A DNA stretch of 64,000 nt from Stenogyne calaminthoides (GCA_037126765.1 JBBCBC010000062.1:1-64000); one strand, 5' to 3'. Counted from the stretch's first letter, positions 1-13,100 are shown. Notes: a model not told the origin generated them from the sequence alone. Made by a program: numbers and translations.

Positions 1-2
1 AA

Positions 3-1600
3 TCAGACCCATGGACATATGACGAGGCAATCCAAGACAAGGATGCAGTTTCTTGGCAAACAGCAATGAAAGCCGAAATGGGTTCTATGGATCATAACAG
101 AGTGTGGGAGCTAGTCGAACCACTTAATGGGGTCAAACCCATTGGTTGCAAGTGGGTATACAAGAGATAAAGAGGACCGGACGGGAAGGTGGAAACCTTC
201 AAGGCAAGGCTTGTGGCGAAAGGTTATACTCAGAAAGAAGGGATCGACTATGAGGAAACTTTTTCGCCCGTAGCAATGCTCAAGTCCATCCGAATTCTCT
301 TGTCGATTGCTGCGCATCTCGAGTTTGAAATCTGGCAAATGGATGTCAAGACAGCTTTCCTTAACGGAAGTCTTGATGAAGAAATCTATATGCAACAACC
401 CCAAGGCTTTATTGAAAAAGGCCAAGAACACCTAGTTTGTAAGCTCATGAAGTCCATTTACGGACTCAAACAGGCATCCAGAGCTTGGAACAAATGTTTT
501 GATCATGTTATAAAGTCTTATGGGTTTGATCAAAACGAGTTCGAAAGTTGTGTGTACAAAAAAGCGTGTCGGATCGCATTGGTATTCTTAGTACTATCGT
601 GATTTACATTCCGATCATCGGGAACGATGTAAAGGTGTTATCAGACGTAAGGGCATGCCTTTCAAAACAGTTTTATATGAAGGACTTAGGGGAAGCCGCG
701 CACATCCTTGGGATCAAGATCACTCGAGATCGCAAGAAAAGGATGATAGGCTTATCGCAAGCTTCATACATAGACACTGTCTTGAAACGATTCAAAGATC
801 TGAGGATTCGAAAAAGGCTTCGTGCCTTTTCGGACATGGAATCCATCTATCCAAGGAAATGTGCCCTAAGACATAAAAGGAGATAGATGACATGAAAGGC
901 ATTCCATATGCTTCGGCTATCGGAAGCCTTATGTATGCAATGCTGTGTACGAGACTGGATATCTGCTTTGTCGTTGGCATGGTGGCAAGATATCAAAGTA
1001 ACCCGGGGAAAGAACATTGGATGGCAGTTAAAAACATTCAGAAGTATCCGAAAAGAACTCGGATAGAATGTTAATTTATCGATCGACATAGTCTAATCCC
1101 CATCGGCCACACGGACTCGGATTTCCAATCGGACATAGACTCCAGAAAATCTACCTTCGGTAGTGTGTTTTGCATGGGGGAGGAGCCATGACATGGAGAA
1201 GCGTAAAGCAAAAATGCGTCGCAGATTCTACCATGGAAGCCGAATATGTAGCTGTTTGCGAGGCAGCAAAAGAAGCGGTTTGGCTCAAGAACTTCCTAGT
1301 GAACTTGAATGTAGTTCAGAATTTGCCCAAATAGAGAATCATCATTTTATTGTGACAATGCTTAGGAGCGATTTGCAAATTCAAGGAACCAAGATCCCAC
1401 AAGGCCAAAGAAACACATTGAAAGGAAATACCATCTTATACGAGATATCGTTAAGAGAGAAGATATAGAGGTGGCAAAGAAGATAAATATTCGAAGACAA
1501 CCTAGCGGATCCATTCACAAAGGGTCTGGCTCTGAATACATTCGTAAGACATGTGGAAGGAATGGGTGTCAAGACCGATTTGCCGCTAATCTGCTTTGAG
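3..1600 (+). pseudogene. Copia pol remnant of element A (reverse transcriptase and RNase H)
   Basis: Frame 3 reads SDPWTYDEAIQDKDAVSWQ, the usual start of a Copia reverse transcriptase, then hits an in-frame stop near 167 (KR*RGPDGK). It continues through FKARLVAKGYTQ, DVKTAFLNGSL and SIYGLKQASRAW. Near 595 the frame breaks, and the catalytic YVDD motif is gone: the bases there read IVIYIPIIGND. RNase H follows in shifted frames from about 1080 (FQSDIDS, then GSVFCMG) to about 1600. The polyprotein is plainly dead. Integrase and gag lie to the left of the window. Confidence 0.92.
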
Positions 1601-1716
1601 TATAAGTAGGAGAAATTATTAGGTTAGTGTGTGGGTGACATTAGATGTCACGTATTAGAACTACACGAGACATCTTTGTAGTATACTTAAAAGGACTTTG
1701 AGTATAAGTGGGAGAT

Positions 1717-3546
1717 TGTTGGGATTATACTTTAGAAAGTATGCTTTTACTTTGTATAATCAAAATCTAATTTCGGACTTATTTACTTAAATAAATTGTT
1801 TATCATCGATGCTTTAAATATCATCGAATGTTACATATATTTACTGCATAACTGTTCAATAAATAGTACGTGTTACATTGTAGTTAATTTAGTGATACCA
1901 GATCACAGAAGATTAAATTAACAGTCCATTGTAACTAAAAGTACACCATTCACGACCTAGATGGAAATGAACAATCCATCATGAAAGGTTGAAGTGTAAG
2001 GTTGAGGATTGACTTGTCTTGACCAAGAGATTACACTAGTGCATGACCGATGCAATTGAATAGGACCTCTGAGGAGGACAAATTCTTGAGAATCAACAAG
2101 GAAGAATTAGACCTCGATTTCGTTATTTCTTAATCTTCGTTCTTTAAATAGGATCACGTGTGGTTGGTAACTATTGCTTTGACTTATCATGGGTAGAGAA
2201 TCAACGAGATTCAATACTTTTTATCTTGGGCAATATTATTGGTTACATGTGATTGCTAAGATTTAATCTTGAGAATCGTGTGCAAGTGCTTTTTGTTCGA
2301 TTTGTTCTTGGGAGGTTCATAAGCTTTATCATACCAAATCTTGCAAGTGGAACTAGTTTCCTAGATGGATAATAATGTTGAACCGTTCCCTAACCAAGGA
2401 CAAAAGATATTAATTAATGGAAAGCTATTTCCGAGTGGCTTGAATTAATTAATGGGCTGAATAATCTTAAACACGGAAATAATAATGGAGCCATATTGAC
2501 TTATAATATGGGTTAAGTTGGATAGTTCAATAGTAATTATGTAGTGGGATTAATTAATATTTATGGGCTTGAATAATATTGTGGCTCAATATTGATAATT
2601 CAAGATCCATTGGAAGATCCAATCTTAATTCTCCTAAAGGCCCCCTAAGTAGCTCAACATAAAGTCCAATAACTGAAAAGGTGTTTAAAAATAAAATAAA
2701 TCTTGTTGCATATTTTTTCCTCAAAATTTGAAAATTTTGGATTAAAAGGGAGAAATATTTTCTTTGAATTTTGTTATGGAATGAAGATATGTATTCTTGG
2801 AATACAAGATTATCTCATTAAATTCAAGAAATCTCCCACTTGGTTATCCATATAGCAATTTTCAAAATCTTGAAATATAAAAAGGCAAGAAAGGTTTTCT
2901 TGATTTTCTTGAAAAGATATGTATTTCTTGAAATACAAGAATATCTTATAAATTCAAGAAGATTCAAATCTTGGATTCTTGTTCCCTATATTTTTCGAAA
3001 TTTCCATAACAAAGAGGAGTTGGGATTTTTGTGGAATATTTTAATTATGGAGAAAAGAATATATGAGATATATTCAAGATTTCTTGGAGATCAAGAAAAA
3101 GATTTTCCCATATTATTTTATCCCAAATTTTTAAACCAACACCCCTCTATAAATAGGGGATGAGTGTTTCATTCCCAAGTACAATTCCATGTGCTGGAAA
3201 AATTAGTAAATCCACAAAGGTGGTGCAACAAAGTTTATTTTCTCTTTGTTAATTGTTCGCAAGCGTCCTACCACCGGATTATCAAGCAAGGATTAACGGA
3301 ATACTTGAGAAGGTTCTTTCGGTGTGTTTAATCAACGAGGCCATTACCATTCCAAGAGGTACGTTCACGTGAACTCGTAGAAATTCCACATGCGTAGGAT
3401 TTACGTGAATTGATTATATGCATGATTTGTTGTTGAATTATTATTTGAATTAATATAGGATTAATTCATGCTAGTAATAATTATCAGAATTAAATTTGTA
3501 TTTAAATATTTATCCCGAATAGATCCGTGCAACTTATTCCCCAACA
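1717..3546 (+). repeat. 3' LTR of Copia element A
   Basis: It starts TGTTGGGATTATAC directly after the purine tract AAGTGGGAGAT (1706-1716) and ends TTATTCCCCAACA, giving TG...CA termini. A TATA-like box (TATAAATA, about 3148) lies in the right third, as expected for U3/R. It is 1830 bp long and similar to the LTRs ending at 9825, 12980 and 34319. The following five bases, CTGTT, should be one copy of its target-site duplication; the other copy is upstream of the window. Confidence 0.92.
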
Positions 3547-5948
3547 CTGTTCACACCACGCACAAAAATGCATCCTATAACACATCGATTGCTTCAAGCA
3601 CTAAAAAGAAAACGCTCAACTAACGTGAACAAGACACTTCTTTGGCATCTAAGATTAGGTCATATTAATCCGAATAGGATCCAAAGGTTGGTCCAAGATG
3701 GTTCATTGAAGTTACTCCGGGTTGAACTATTTCCAACCTGCGAATCATGTTTGGAGGGTAAAATGACCAAGCAGGCATTTGGAGCCAAGGTGCATAGAGC
3801 TAAAGAAGTGTTGGAAATTGTTCACACTAACGCAGTGGGTCTAATGCAAATCAAAGTTAGAGGTGGCTCACGAGTATTTCGTTACTTTTATCGATGATTA
3901 CTCGCTCTATGGGTACGTTTTCCTAATGAAGCATAAATCTGAGACCTTTGATAAATTCAAAGAATTTAAGGCTCAAGCAGAGAATCATAAGGAAAGGAGT
4001 ATCAAATTTCTACGATATGATCGTGGAGGCGAATACCTCCTCGATTAATTTTTTGAACTACATCGGTCGGGGCGAAGGGATTGCATCTCGATTAATTAAT
4101 CACCAAAACCCCTCAACAAAAACGGGGTTGCGAAATGAAGAAACAAAATACTTTTAGAAATGGTCGATCAATGATGAGTTATGTGGATTTACCAAAATTG
4201 TTCTAGGGTCACGCCTTGGAAGCAAAGGCTTACATTCTAAACTTTGTGCCATCCAAATCGGTTCCCAAAACCCCTAGAGAATTGTGGACCGGGCACAAGC
4301 CCAGTTTAAGACACATGAGAATCTAGGGGTGTCCCAAGATACGTGTTGGACAAGGAATCCGGTAAGTTGGATGCGTGTTCTGAATTAAGGTTGTTTATAG
4401 GATACTCTGAGGGAACAAAGGGATGCATGTATTATGGTCCCAAAGATCAAAAGGTTGTAATCAGTACGCACTTTAAATTTTTGGAAGAAGACTATATGAA
4501 CGATAAAAAGCCTAGAAGTGAGATTACCTTAGATTTAGTTAAGAGAGGCAACCCCGCCAACAAAGATAAGTCGATACACCAAAACTTAAACGCTTACATT
4601 AACCGAAATCGCGATCGCAATGGGAGGGTTATCAAACAACCCAAGCGATTCATGGGGATAGGTGAGTCCTCGTGACTTGATCCCGGCGACATTGAATCGA
4701 ACCCTCGACTTCTGATTTATACGATCCGAAGATAAGGATCGCAGATTCTTGGTAAACCGCAATGGAAGCCAAAATGGGTTATCATAATAAAGTGTGGGGA
4801 GCTAGTCGAACCACTTGACGGGTAAAACCCATTGGGTGCAAGTGGGTATACAAGAGAAAAAAAAGAGGATCGGACGGTAAGGTGAAAACCTACAAAGCAA
4901 GACTCGTGGCGAAAAGGGTACACTTTCGTAAAGAAGGGATCGACATGACAAAACCTTTTCGCACCAGAAATATGCTCAACTCCATCCGTATTCTCTTGTC
5001 GATTGTTGCGCATCTAGACTTTGAGATCTGGCAAATGTATGTCAAGACAACTTTCCTTAACGGAAGTCTTGACGAGGAAATCTATATGCAACAACCCGAA
5101 GGCTTCATTGAAAAAGGCCAAGAGCATCTGGTTTGCAAGGTAAGGAAGTCCATTTATGGGCTGAAGCAAGCATCCCGTGCTTGGAATCAATGTTTTGATC
5201 AGGTCATAAAATCTTACGATTTTGATCAAAATAATTTCGAGAGTTGTGTTTATAAAAGGCACATCGAAACTATCTTGGTGTTTCTAGTACTATACGTAGA
5301 CGACATTCTGCTCATCAGGAATGACGTAAATGTGTTATCAGACGTGAGGACATGGCTGTCAAAACAGTTTGATATGAAGGACTTGGGAGAAGCTGGTCAT
5401 ATCCTAGGGATTAAGATCACTCGAGATCGCAGGAAAATGATGATCGGCCTCTCACAAGCTTCATACATAAGTACTGTCTTGAAGCGATTCAGCATGCAAG
5501 ATTCCAAGAAATGCTTTGTACCTTTCAGAATCGGAATCCATCTATCCAAAGAAATGTGTCCCAAGACACAAAAGGAGATAGATGACATGAAGGGCATTCC
5601 TTATGCCTCAGCTGTAGGAAGCCTCATGTATGCAATGTTGTGCACGAGACCTGATATCTGCTTTGTCATAGGCATGGTGGCAAGATATCAAAGTAACCCT
5701 GGGAAAGAGCATTAGACTGCAGTTAAAAACATTCTGAAGTATCTGAAAAGGACACGGTACAGAATGTTGGTTTATCAATCAGACAGTCTGATCCCCATCC
5801 GTTACATGGACTCAGATTTCCAATCAGACTTAGATTCCAAAAAGTCTACCTCAGGTAGTGTGTTTTGCATGGGAGGAGGAGCCATGATATGGAGAAGCGT
5901 AAAGCAGAAATGCATCGCAGATTCTACCATGGAAGCCGAATATGTAGT
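3547..5948 (+). pseudogene. Copia pol remnant of element B (GAG-pre-integrase to RNase H)
   Basis: This begins inside pol with the GAG-pre-integrase zinc-binding segment (LLWHLRLGHINPNRIQRL, then CESCLEGKM; about 3620-3780). It runs through a frameshifted integrase core (FVTFIDDYS near 3875, YDRGGEYL near 4015) to a reverse transcriptase that is open from 4882 to 5715. Here the YVDD motif survives (LYVDDILLIRNDV, about 5290), followed by CTRPDICFVIGM. RNase H starts near 5805 (SDFQSDLDSKKS, ADSTMEAEYV) and is cut at 5948 by a solo LTR. Several stops and shifts make it non-functional. Confidence 0.93.
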
Positions 5949-7653
5949 TGTTGGGGTTATACTGGAAAGTATGCTTTTTACTTTGTATAACCAAACTGAA
6001 TTTCTTATTTATTTACTGAAATAAATTATTTATCACTGTTGCATTAAATATGATTGAATGTTATATATATTTACTGCATACTTGTTCAATAAATAGTACG
6101 TGTTACATTGTAGTTAATTTGGTGATACCATATCGCGGAAGATCAAATTAACAGTTACTCGTAACTAAGTACAAATTCACAACCTATATGAAAATGAACA
6201 AACCATCGTGAAAGGTTGAAGTGTAAGACTCAGATTGATTTATCTTGACCAAGAGAATACACTAGTGCATTATGATGTGCTGAATAGGACCTACAGGAGG
6301 ATAAATTCTTCAGTACTGAATATAGAAGAATTAGACCTCAGTGGTTCGTTATTTCTTAATCTCCATTCCTTAAATAGGATCTTGTGAAATTAATAATTAT
6401 TGCTTTGACTTATGATGGGAAGAGAATCAACGTGATTCGATACCTTATATTTTGGGCAATATTATTAGTTACACGACGATTGCTAAGATTTAATACGGAG
6501 AATCGTGTGCAAGCACGTCTTGCTTGATTTGTCCCCTTGGTGGGCTCGGAAGTTTTATCATACCAAATCTTGCAAGTAGAAATTTATTTCTGGTATGGAT
6601 AATAATGTTGAGTTGTCTTTACTCCAAGGATAAAGATATTAATTAATATAAAGCTCTTTTAGTGGCTTAATTAATTAGTGGACTAGATAATCTTAAACAC
6701 GGGAAATAATAACCGGGAGCCATATTATTGAAGCATCGTAATATGGATTAAGATGGATAGTTCAATATTAATTTTATAGTGGAATAAATTAATATTAATG
6801 GGCTTGAATAATATTTTTACTTAATATTAAAGTTTCATAGCCCATTGGAGGTCCAATCTTAATTCTCCTAAAGACCCCTCAAATAGCCCAAATTAAAGTC
6901 CAATTAATGAAAAGGAGAAGAAATCTATTATTGCCTAATTTTCCTAGATATTTTCGAAAAATATGAGTAGGAGAGAGAAAAGATTTTCTTGGAAAGATTT
7001 TATGGAATAAGTATTCTTAAGATACAAGTTTATCCCATAAATTCAAGAAAGATAAAAGATCTTATTCATTCCCTATTCATTAAGAAATTTTTGAAAACTA
7101 TAATATAATAAGGAGGAGAGGATTTTGTTGGGAGATATTTTGGGAAATATAATATATTGAATATATTTAAGATTGTATCTTGAGGAAGAAGCAAGGAAAT
7201 TTCCCAATAACCCAACATGAGCAAATTTTTCGCCCCACCCTTATTATAAATAGGGGATGAATTTTTTCATCCCAATGCAATTCCATGTGTTGGAAAAATT
7301 AGAAATCCACAAAGGTGGTGGCATATATTTTTAGTTTTCTCCTTTATTAAAATCGTTAAGTGAGAATCCTTCCACCGGATTACGTTAAGTGGGACGTGTG
7401 ACATATTTGAGAAGGCACTTTGGGTTGATCCATCGTCTCAAAGGTTGTCTCTACAAGAGGTATGTAATCTCGTAACTCCTAGATTTTGCATGCTTAGGAT
7501 TTACGTGAATTACGTGTACGCATGTTGTTGTTGCTTATTTAATTATTATGTTGAATTAATTTAGGATTGATTCATGTTAGTAATTAATTGAATAATTTAA
7601 ATATGTATTTAAATACACCTCGAATAGATCTGGGCACCCCCCGTATTCCCTTT
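5949..7653 (+). mobile_element. Solo Copia LTR inside the RNase H of element B
   Basis: It starts TGTTGGGGTTATACTGG in the middle of the RNase H reading EAEYV, and ends near a degraded terminus (GTATTCCC) at about 7653, after which RNase H resumes (ACTGCTTGTG, then AAGAACTTCTTAGTGGAC). There is no PBS or internal sequence, so it is a solo LTR formed by recombination between the two LTRs of an inserted element. The right end has lost the canonical CAACA, and no clean TSD can be read (GTAGT on the left, GACTG on the right). Confidence 0.85.
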
Positions 7654-8092
7654 GACTGCTTGTGCCAGAAGCAAAAAAAATTTTGTTCAAAGAACTTCTT
7701 AGTGGACTTGGGCGTTGTTACGATTTGCCCAGACCATCACACGATTCTTTGTGATAATGTCGGAAGCGATTGCAAATTCAAGGGCACCGAGTCCACAAAG
7801 CCAACAAACACATAGAAAGAAAATACCCCCTTATACGAGAAATCGTTAAGAAAGGAGACATAGAGGTGGCAAAGATTGCTTGGAGACAACCTAGCAGATC
7901 CATTCACAAAGAGTCTGCCTCAGAATACATTCGAGAGACATGTGGAAGGAATGTGTGTCAAGAGCATGCCAATCTGCTTTGAGTATAAGTGGGAGAAATG
8001 TTATTAGGTTCGTGTATGTAACATTAGATGTCACATAGGACACGAGACGTGATGTAGTATACTTAAAAGGACTTTGAGTATAAGTGGGAGAT
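7654..8092 (+). pseudogene. RNase H C-terminus and 3' end of element B
   Basis: This continues the RNase H broken at 5948: FFVDLGV-like text, CDNVGS, then HIERKYPLIREIVKKGDIEV (7815-7870) and the shifted FTKSLPQNTFERHVEG-type tail up to about 7980. It closes with the short non-coding tract and the purine run AAGTGGGAGAT (8082-8092) just before the LTR. Confidence 0.88.
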
Positions 8093-9825
8093 TGTTGGGG
8101 TTATACTGTAAAGTATGTTTTTTACTTTATATATAACCAAACTGAATTTCTTATTTATTTACTGAAATAAATTATTTATCATTGTTGCATTAAATATGAT
8201 TGAATGTTATATATATTTATTTGCAACTGTTCATTAAACGAAGTACGTGTTACATTGTAGTTAATGTGGTGATACCAGATCACAGAAGATCACATTAACA
8301 AATCCTTGTAACTAAGTACAAAATTCACAACTTAGATGGAAATGAACAATCCATCATGAAAGGTTGAAGTGTAAGCCTCGATTGACTTGTCTTGACCAAG
8401 AGATTACACTAGTGCATGATGATGTCTTTGAATAGGACCTCGGAATGAGGATAAATTCTTCAAGATCTTGAACATGGAAGAATTAGACCTCAATGGTTCG
8501 TTATTAGTTAATCTCCGCTCCTTAAATAGGATCGTGTGAAATCAATAACTATTGCTTTGACTTATGTTGGGTAGAGAGTCATTATGACTGACACTTTATA
8601 TCTTGGGCAATATTATTAGCTACACGATTTATTGCTAAGATTTAATCTTTAGAATCGTAATGCAAGTACATCTTATGTGATTTGTCCCTTGAGGCTCAAG
8701 ATTTATCATACCAAATCTTGCAAGTGAAATTAATTTCCGGTATGGATAATAATGTTGACTAATTCTTAAACCAAGGATAAAAGATATTAATTAATATAAA
8801 GCTTTTCAGTGGCTTGAATTAATTAATGGACTAAGATAATCTTAAACACGGGAAATAATAACCGGGAGCCATATTACAATAATATGGGTTAAGATGGATA
8901 GTCTGAATATTAATTATGTAGTGGAATTAATTATTATTTATGGGCTTGAATAATATTGTGGCTCAATATTGAATATTCAAAGTCCATTGAAAGGTCCAAT
9001 CTTAATTCTCCTAAAGGCCCCTTTAGTAGCCAAAGGATAAAGCCCAATAACTCAAAAAGGTGCTTAAAATAAAAGAAATATTGTTGCCTTATTTTTTCAA
9101 TATTTTAAAAAATAATTAAGAGGAGAGAGAAAAAGATTTTTCTTGATTTTTTTGGAAAGATTTCATGGAATAAGTTTTCTTGAGATACAAGTTTATCCCA
9201 TAAATTCAAAAAAAAAAAAAAGTCAAAGATTCCTTTTCTTTCCTTTTTAATTGCAAGATTTTGAAAATTATAGATGTATGGGAAGAAAAGATATTTTGTG
9301 ATTATTATGGAAATAAAATATACAAGATATATTCAAGATTGTATCTTGGGAAGATACAAATAAATTTCTAAACCCTAATTATCTCAAAATTTTCGCCCCT
9401 CTATGTATATATAAATAGGGGATGAATTTTTCATCCCCAATACAATTCCATGTGTTGAAAAAATTAGAAATCCACAAAGGTGGTGGCAAATATTTTTCTT
9501 TTCCCTTTTGTTAATTGTTCGCGAGCTTCCTACCACCGGAGTGTTGAACAAAGACCGTGGGAATACTAAAGAAGGACTTTGGGTGTGTTCGTTGAACCGT
9601 TGCTCATCTGTCTTCGTTTGATTCGCCAAAAAGGTACGTCTTACGTAACCCCTATAAATCTGCATGTGTAGGATTTACTTGGCTTTATTATATGCATGAT
9701 ACGTTGTTGCTATTTAATTGTTATTTGAATTAATATAGGATTAATTCATGCTAGTAATAATTAAATAATTTAAATTTGTATTTAAGTTGCACCTCGAATA
9801 GATCCGGGCACCCTATTTCCCAACA
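8093..9825 (+). repeat. 3' LTR of Copia element B
   Basis: TGTTGGGGTTATACTG...ATTTCCCAACA, 1733 bp, with a TATA-like TATATAAATAGGGG box near 9406. It follows the purine tract at 8082-8092. The next bases (ATCGA, 9826-9830) are the start of the RT motif IDYEETFSP of element C and are the predicted right copy of the TSD of B. Confidence 0.92.
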
Positions 9826-11270
9826 ATCGATTATGAGGAAACCTTTTCGCCCGCAGCCATGCTTAAATCCATCCACATTCTCTTGTCGATAGCTGCGCAT
9901 TTAGATTTGGCAAATGGATGTCAAGACAACTTTCCTTAACGGAAGTCTTGAAGAGGAAATCTATATGCAACAACCCGAAGGCTTCATTGAAAAAGACCAA
10001 GAGCATCTGGTTTGCAAGCTCAAGAAGTCCATCTACGGACTGAAGCAAGCATCCCGTGCTTGGAATAAATGTTTTGATCAGGTTATAAAATCCTACGGTT
10101 TTGATCAAAACGAGTTCGAGAGTTGTGTGTATAAGAAGCGTGTCAAAATTACCTTGGTATTCTTGGTACTATACGTAGACGATATTCTGCTCATTGGGGA
10201 CGATGTAAAGGTATTGTTAGACGTAAGGGCATGGCTGTCAAAATAGTTTGATATGAAGGACTTAGGATGTTTGGGTCACATCTAAGGGATCAAGACCACT
10301 AGAGATCGCTAGAAAAGGATGATCGAGTTATCACAAGCTTCATACATAGATCTTTTTGTCTTGAAGCGATTCAAAGATGCAGATTCCAAGAAAGGTTTTG
10401 TACCTTTCTCGGACATGGAATCCATCTATCCAAGAAATGTGTCCTAAGACACAAAGGGAGATAGATGACATGAAGGACATTCTTTTTGCTTCGGCTGTCG
10501 GAAACCTCATGTATGCAATGCTGTGCACGAGACCAGATATCTGCTTTGCCGTAGGGCATGGTGGCAAGATATCAGAGTAACCCAGGGAAAGGGCATTGGA
10601 CTGCAGTTAAAAACATTCCGAAGTATCTGAAAAGAACTCAGGATAGAATGTTGGTTTATCTCGCATAAATTAATTCCCGCTTGGTTACCGGGACTTCATT
10701 TCCAATCGGACTTAGATTCCGAAAATCTACCTCGGGTAGTGTGTTTTGCATGGGAGGAGGAGCCCGCGACATGGAGAAGCGTTAAGCATAAATGCATTGC
10801 AGATTCTACCATGAAAGTCGAATACGTAGCTGCTTGTGAAGCAGCGAAAGAAGCGATTTGGCTCAAGAACTTCTTAGTGGACTTGGACATAGTTCCGAAT
10901 TTGCCCAGCATCATCACGGTATATTGTGATAATGCCGGAGCAGTTGCAAATTCAAGGGAACCAAGAGCCCACAAGGCCAGCAAACACATAGAAAGAAAAT
11001 ACCATCTTATCGAGAAATCGTTAAGAGAGACATAAGGTGGCAAAGATTGTATCGGAGGACAACTGGCGAGATCCATTCACAAAGGGTCTGCCTCAGAATA
11101 CATTCGAGAGACATGTGGAAGGAATGGATGTCAAGAGCGTTGTCAATCTGCTTTGAGTATAAGTGAGAAAAATGTTATTAGGTTCGTGTAGGTGGCATTA
11201 GATATCACATAGAACACGAGACGTGTTGTAGTATACTTAAAAGTAGACTTTGAGTATAAGTGGGAGAGAT
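9826..11270 (+). pseudogene. Copia pol remnant of element C (reverse transcriptase and RNase H)
   Basis: It opens at IDYEETFSPAAM, the middle of the RT, and lacks about 15 bases after HLDL. It then reads DVKTTFLNGSLEEEIYMQQP and SIYGLKQASRAW, and retains LYVDDILLIGDDV (about 10170-10210) before a stop at 10244 (LSK*). RNase H reads VFCMGGGA-like text, then ADSTMKVEYVAACEAAKEAI and CDNAGAVANSREP (about 10740-10970) and ends near 11155. A purine tract (about 11259-11270) precedes the LTR. Multiple shifts make it non-functional. Confidence 0.92.
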
Positions 11271-12980
11271 TGTTGGGGTTATACTGGAAAGTATGCTTTT
11301 ACTTTGTATAACCAAACTGAATTTTTGTCTTATTTACTGAAATTAAATTATATATCACTATTGCTTTAAATATGATCGAATGTTATATATATTTACTGCA
11401 TAACTGTTCCATAAATAGTACATGTTACATTGTAGTTAAAGTGGTGATACCAGATCACAGAAGATCACTTAATAATTCCTTGTAAACAATACAAATTCAC
11501 AACCCAGATGGAAATGAACAATCCTCCGTGAAAGGTTGAAGTGTGAGACTCAGATTGTCTTGTCTTGACCAAGAGATTACACTAGTGCATTATGATGCGT
11601 TGAATAGGACCTACAGGAGGATAAATTCTTCAGTACTAAATATAGAAGAATTAGACCTCAGTGGTTCGTTATTTCTTAATCTCTGTCACTTAATAAGGAT
11701 TGTGTGTGATTAATAATTATTGCTTTGACTTATGCTGGGAAGCGAATCATTGCGACTTCGATACCTTATATCTTGGGCAATAATATTAATTACATGACGA
11801 TTGCTAAATTAATAAAGAGAATCGTGTGCAAGTACATCTTGCGTGATTTGTCCCCTTGGTGGGCTCAGAAGTTTTATCATACCAAATCTTGCAAGTGGAA
11901 TTAGTTTCCGGTATGGATAATAATGTTGAGTTGTTCTTACTTTAAGGAAAAAGATATTAATTAATATAAAGTTTTTCAATGGCTTGAATTAATTAATGGA
12001 CTGGATAATCTTAAACACGGGAAATAATAACAGGGAGTCATATTACAGTAATATGTGTTAAGATGGATAGTGCAATATTAATTATGTAGTGGGATTAATT
12101 AATATTTATGGGCTTGAATAATAGTGTGGCTCAATGTTGATAAATTCAAGGTCCATTGGAAGGTCCAATCTTAATTATCCTAAAGGCCCCCTTTAGTAGC
12201 CCAAAGATAAAACCCAATAACTGATAAAGGTGAGTAAAATAAAAGAAATATTGTTGCCTAATTTATTCCTATTATTTTTTAAAATATTAAGGAAGAGATA
12301 GAAAATATTTTCTTGATTTTCTTAGAAAGATTTTATGGAATAAAATATTCTTGGAGTACAAGTTTATCACATAAATTCAAGAAAAGCCAAAGATCTTATT
12401 CTTCCTTATTTATTTGGTATTTTTGAAAAATATATATATATATTGGGGAAGAAAATATATTTTGTGAATATTATGAAAATAAAATATATGAGATATATTC
12501 AAGATTGTATATTGGGAAGATACAAAAAAAAATTCTAACCCTAATATTATATTAAAATTTTCGCCCCTTGTGCCTATATATAGGGGATGAATTTTTTATC
12601 CCCAACATAATTCCATGTGTTGGAAAAATTAGAAATCCACAAAGGTGGTGCAATAATTTTTCGCTTTTACTTTTGTTAATTATTTGAAGGAGATTCTTCC
12701 ACGGGGATATCAAATAAGCACGTGGGAATACTGGAGAAGGTCGTTGGGTTTGTGTGATCGTTTTTCCTCCGTTGAATCAACCAAAAAGTACGCCGTACGT
12801 AACTCCTAGAATTCCGCATGTGTAGAATTTACGTGGCTATGTGTACGCATGATAAGTTGTTGAAGATTTAATTGTTATTTGAATTAATATAGGATTAATT
12901 CATGCTAGTAATAATTAAATAATTTAAATTTGTATTTAAATTGCACCTCAAATAGATTCGGGCACCCCTATTTCCCAACA
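11271..12980 (+). repeat. 3' LTR of Copia element C
   Basis: TGTTGGGGTTATACTGG...TATTTCCCAACA, 1710 bp, with a TATATATAGGGG box near 12575. It is the outermost LTR of the nest. The bases after it (GATCG, 12981-12985) are the predicted right TSD copy, and the sequence beyond is not Copia. Confidence 0.92.
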
Positions 12981-13100
12981 GATCGCACACCAATCTCAAT
13001 TGCATCATCAATATCCCATTCTTGATGAACCTTGATCGGGGCTATTTGAGAATCATGCTTAAGTATCTGAGTTCTCACAATCTCAATGATAGCAATGACT
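12981..13100 (-). other. Exon-like open segment of unknown origin beside element C
   Basis: On the minus strand the bases from about 13098 down to 12981 read without a stop, including QILKHDSQIAPIKVHQEW followed by an acidic stretch (DIDDAIEIG). The composition looks protein-like and the segment ends exactly at the Copia boundary, so it may be an exon cut by the insertion. I do not recognise the family. It could equally be chance or a TE-derived stretch. Confidence 0.3.

Larger units (their letters stand above)
1..12980 (+). mobile_element. Nested stack of three related Ty1/Copia retrotransposons (right half)
   Basis: Three stretches of Copia pol, each ending in a purine-rich tract and an LTR of about 1.7-1.8 kb, follow one another on the same strand. 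The sequence after LTR A (3547) resumes in the middle of another pol (GAG-pre-integrase). The sequence after LTR B (9826) resumes inside the reverse transcriptase of a third. This is what insertion of A into B and B into C gives when only the right side is in view; the left halves should lie upstream of base 1. LTR length and the PBS type of relatives in this window suggest an Angela/Tork-like lineage, which is inference. Confidence 0.9.
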
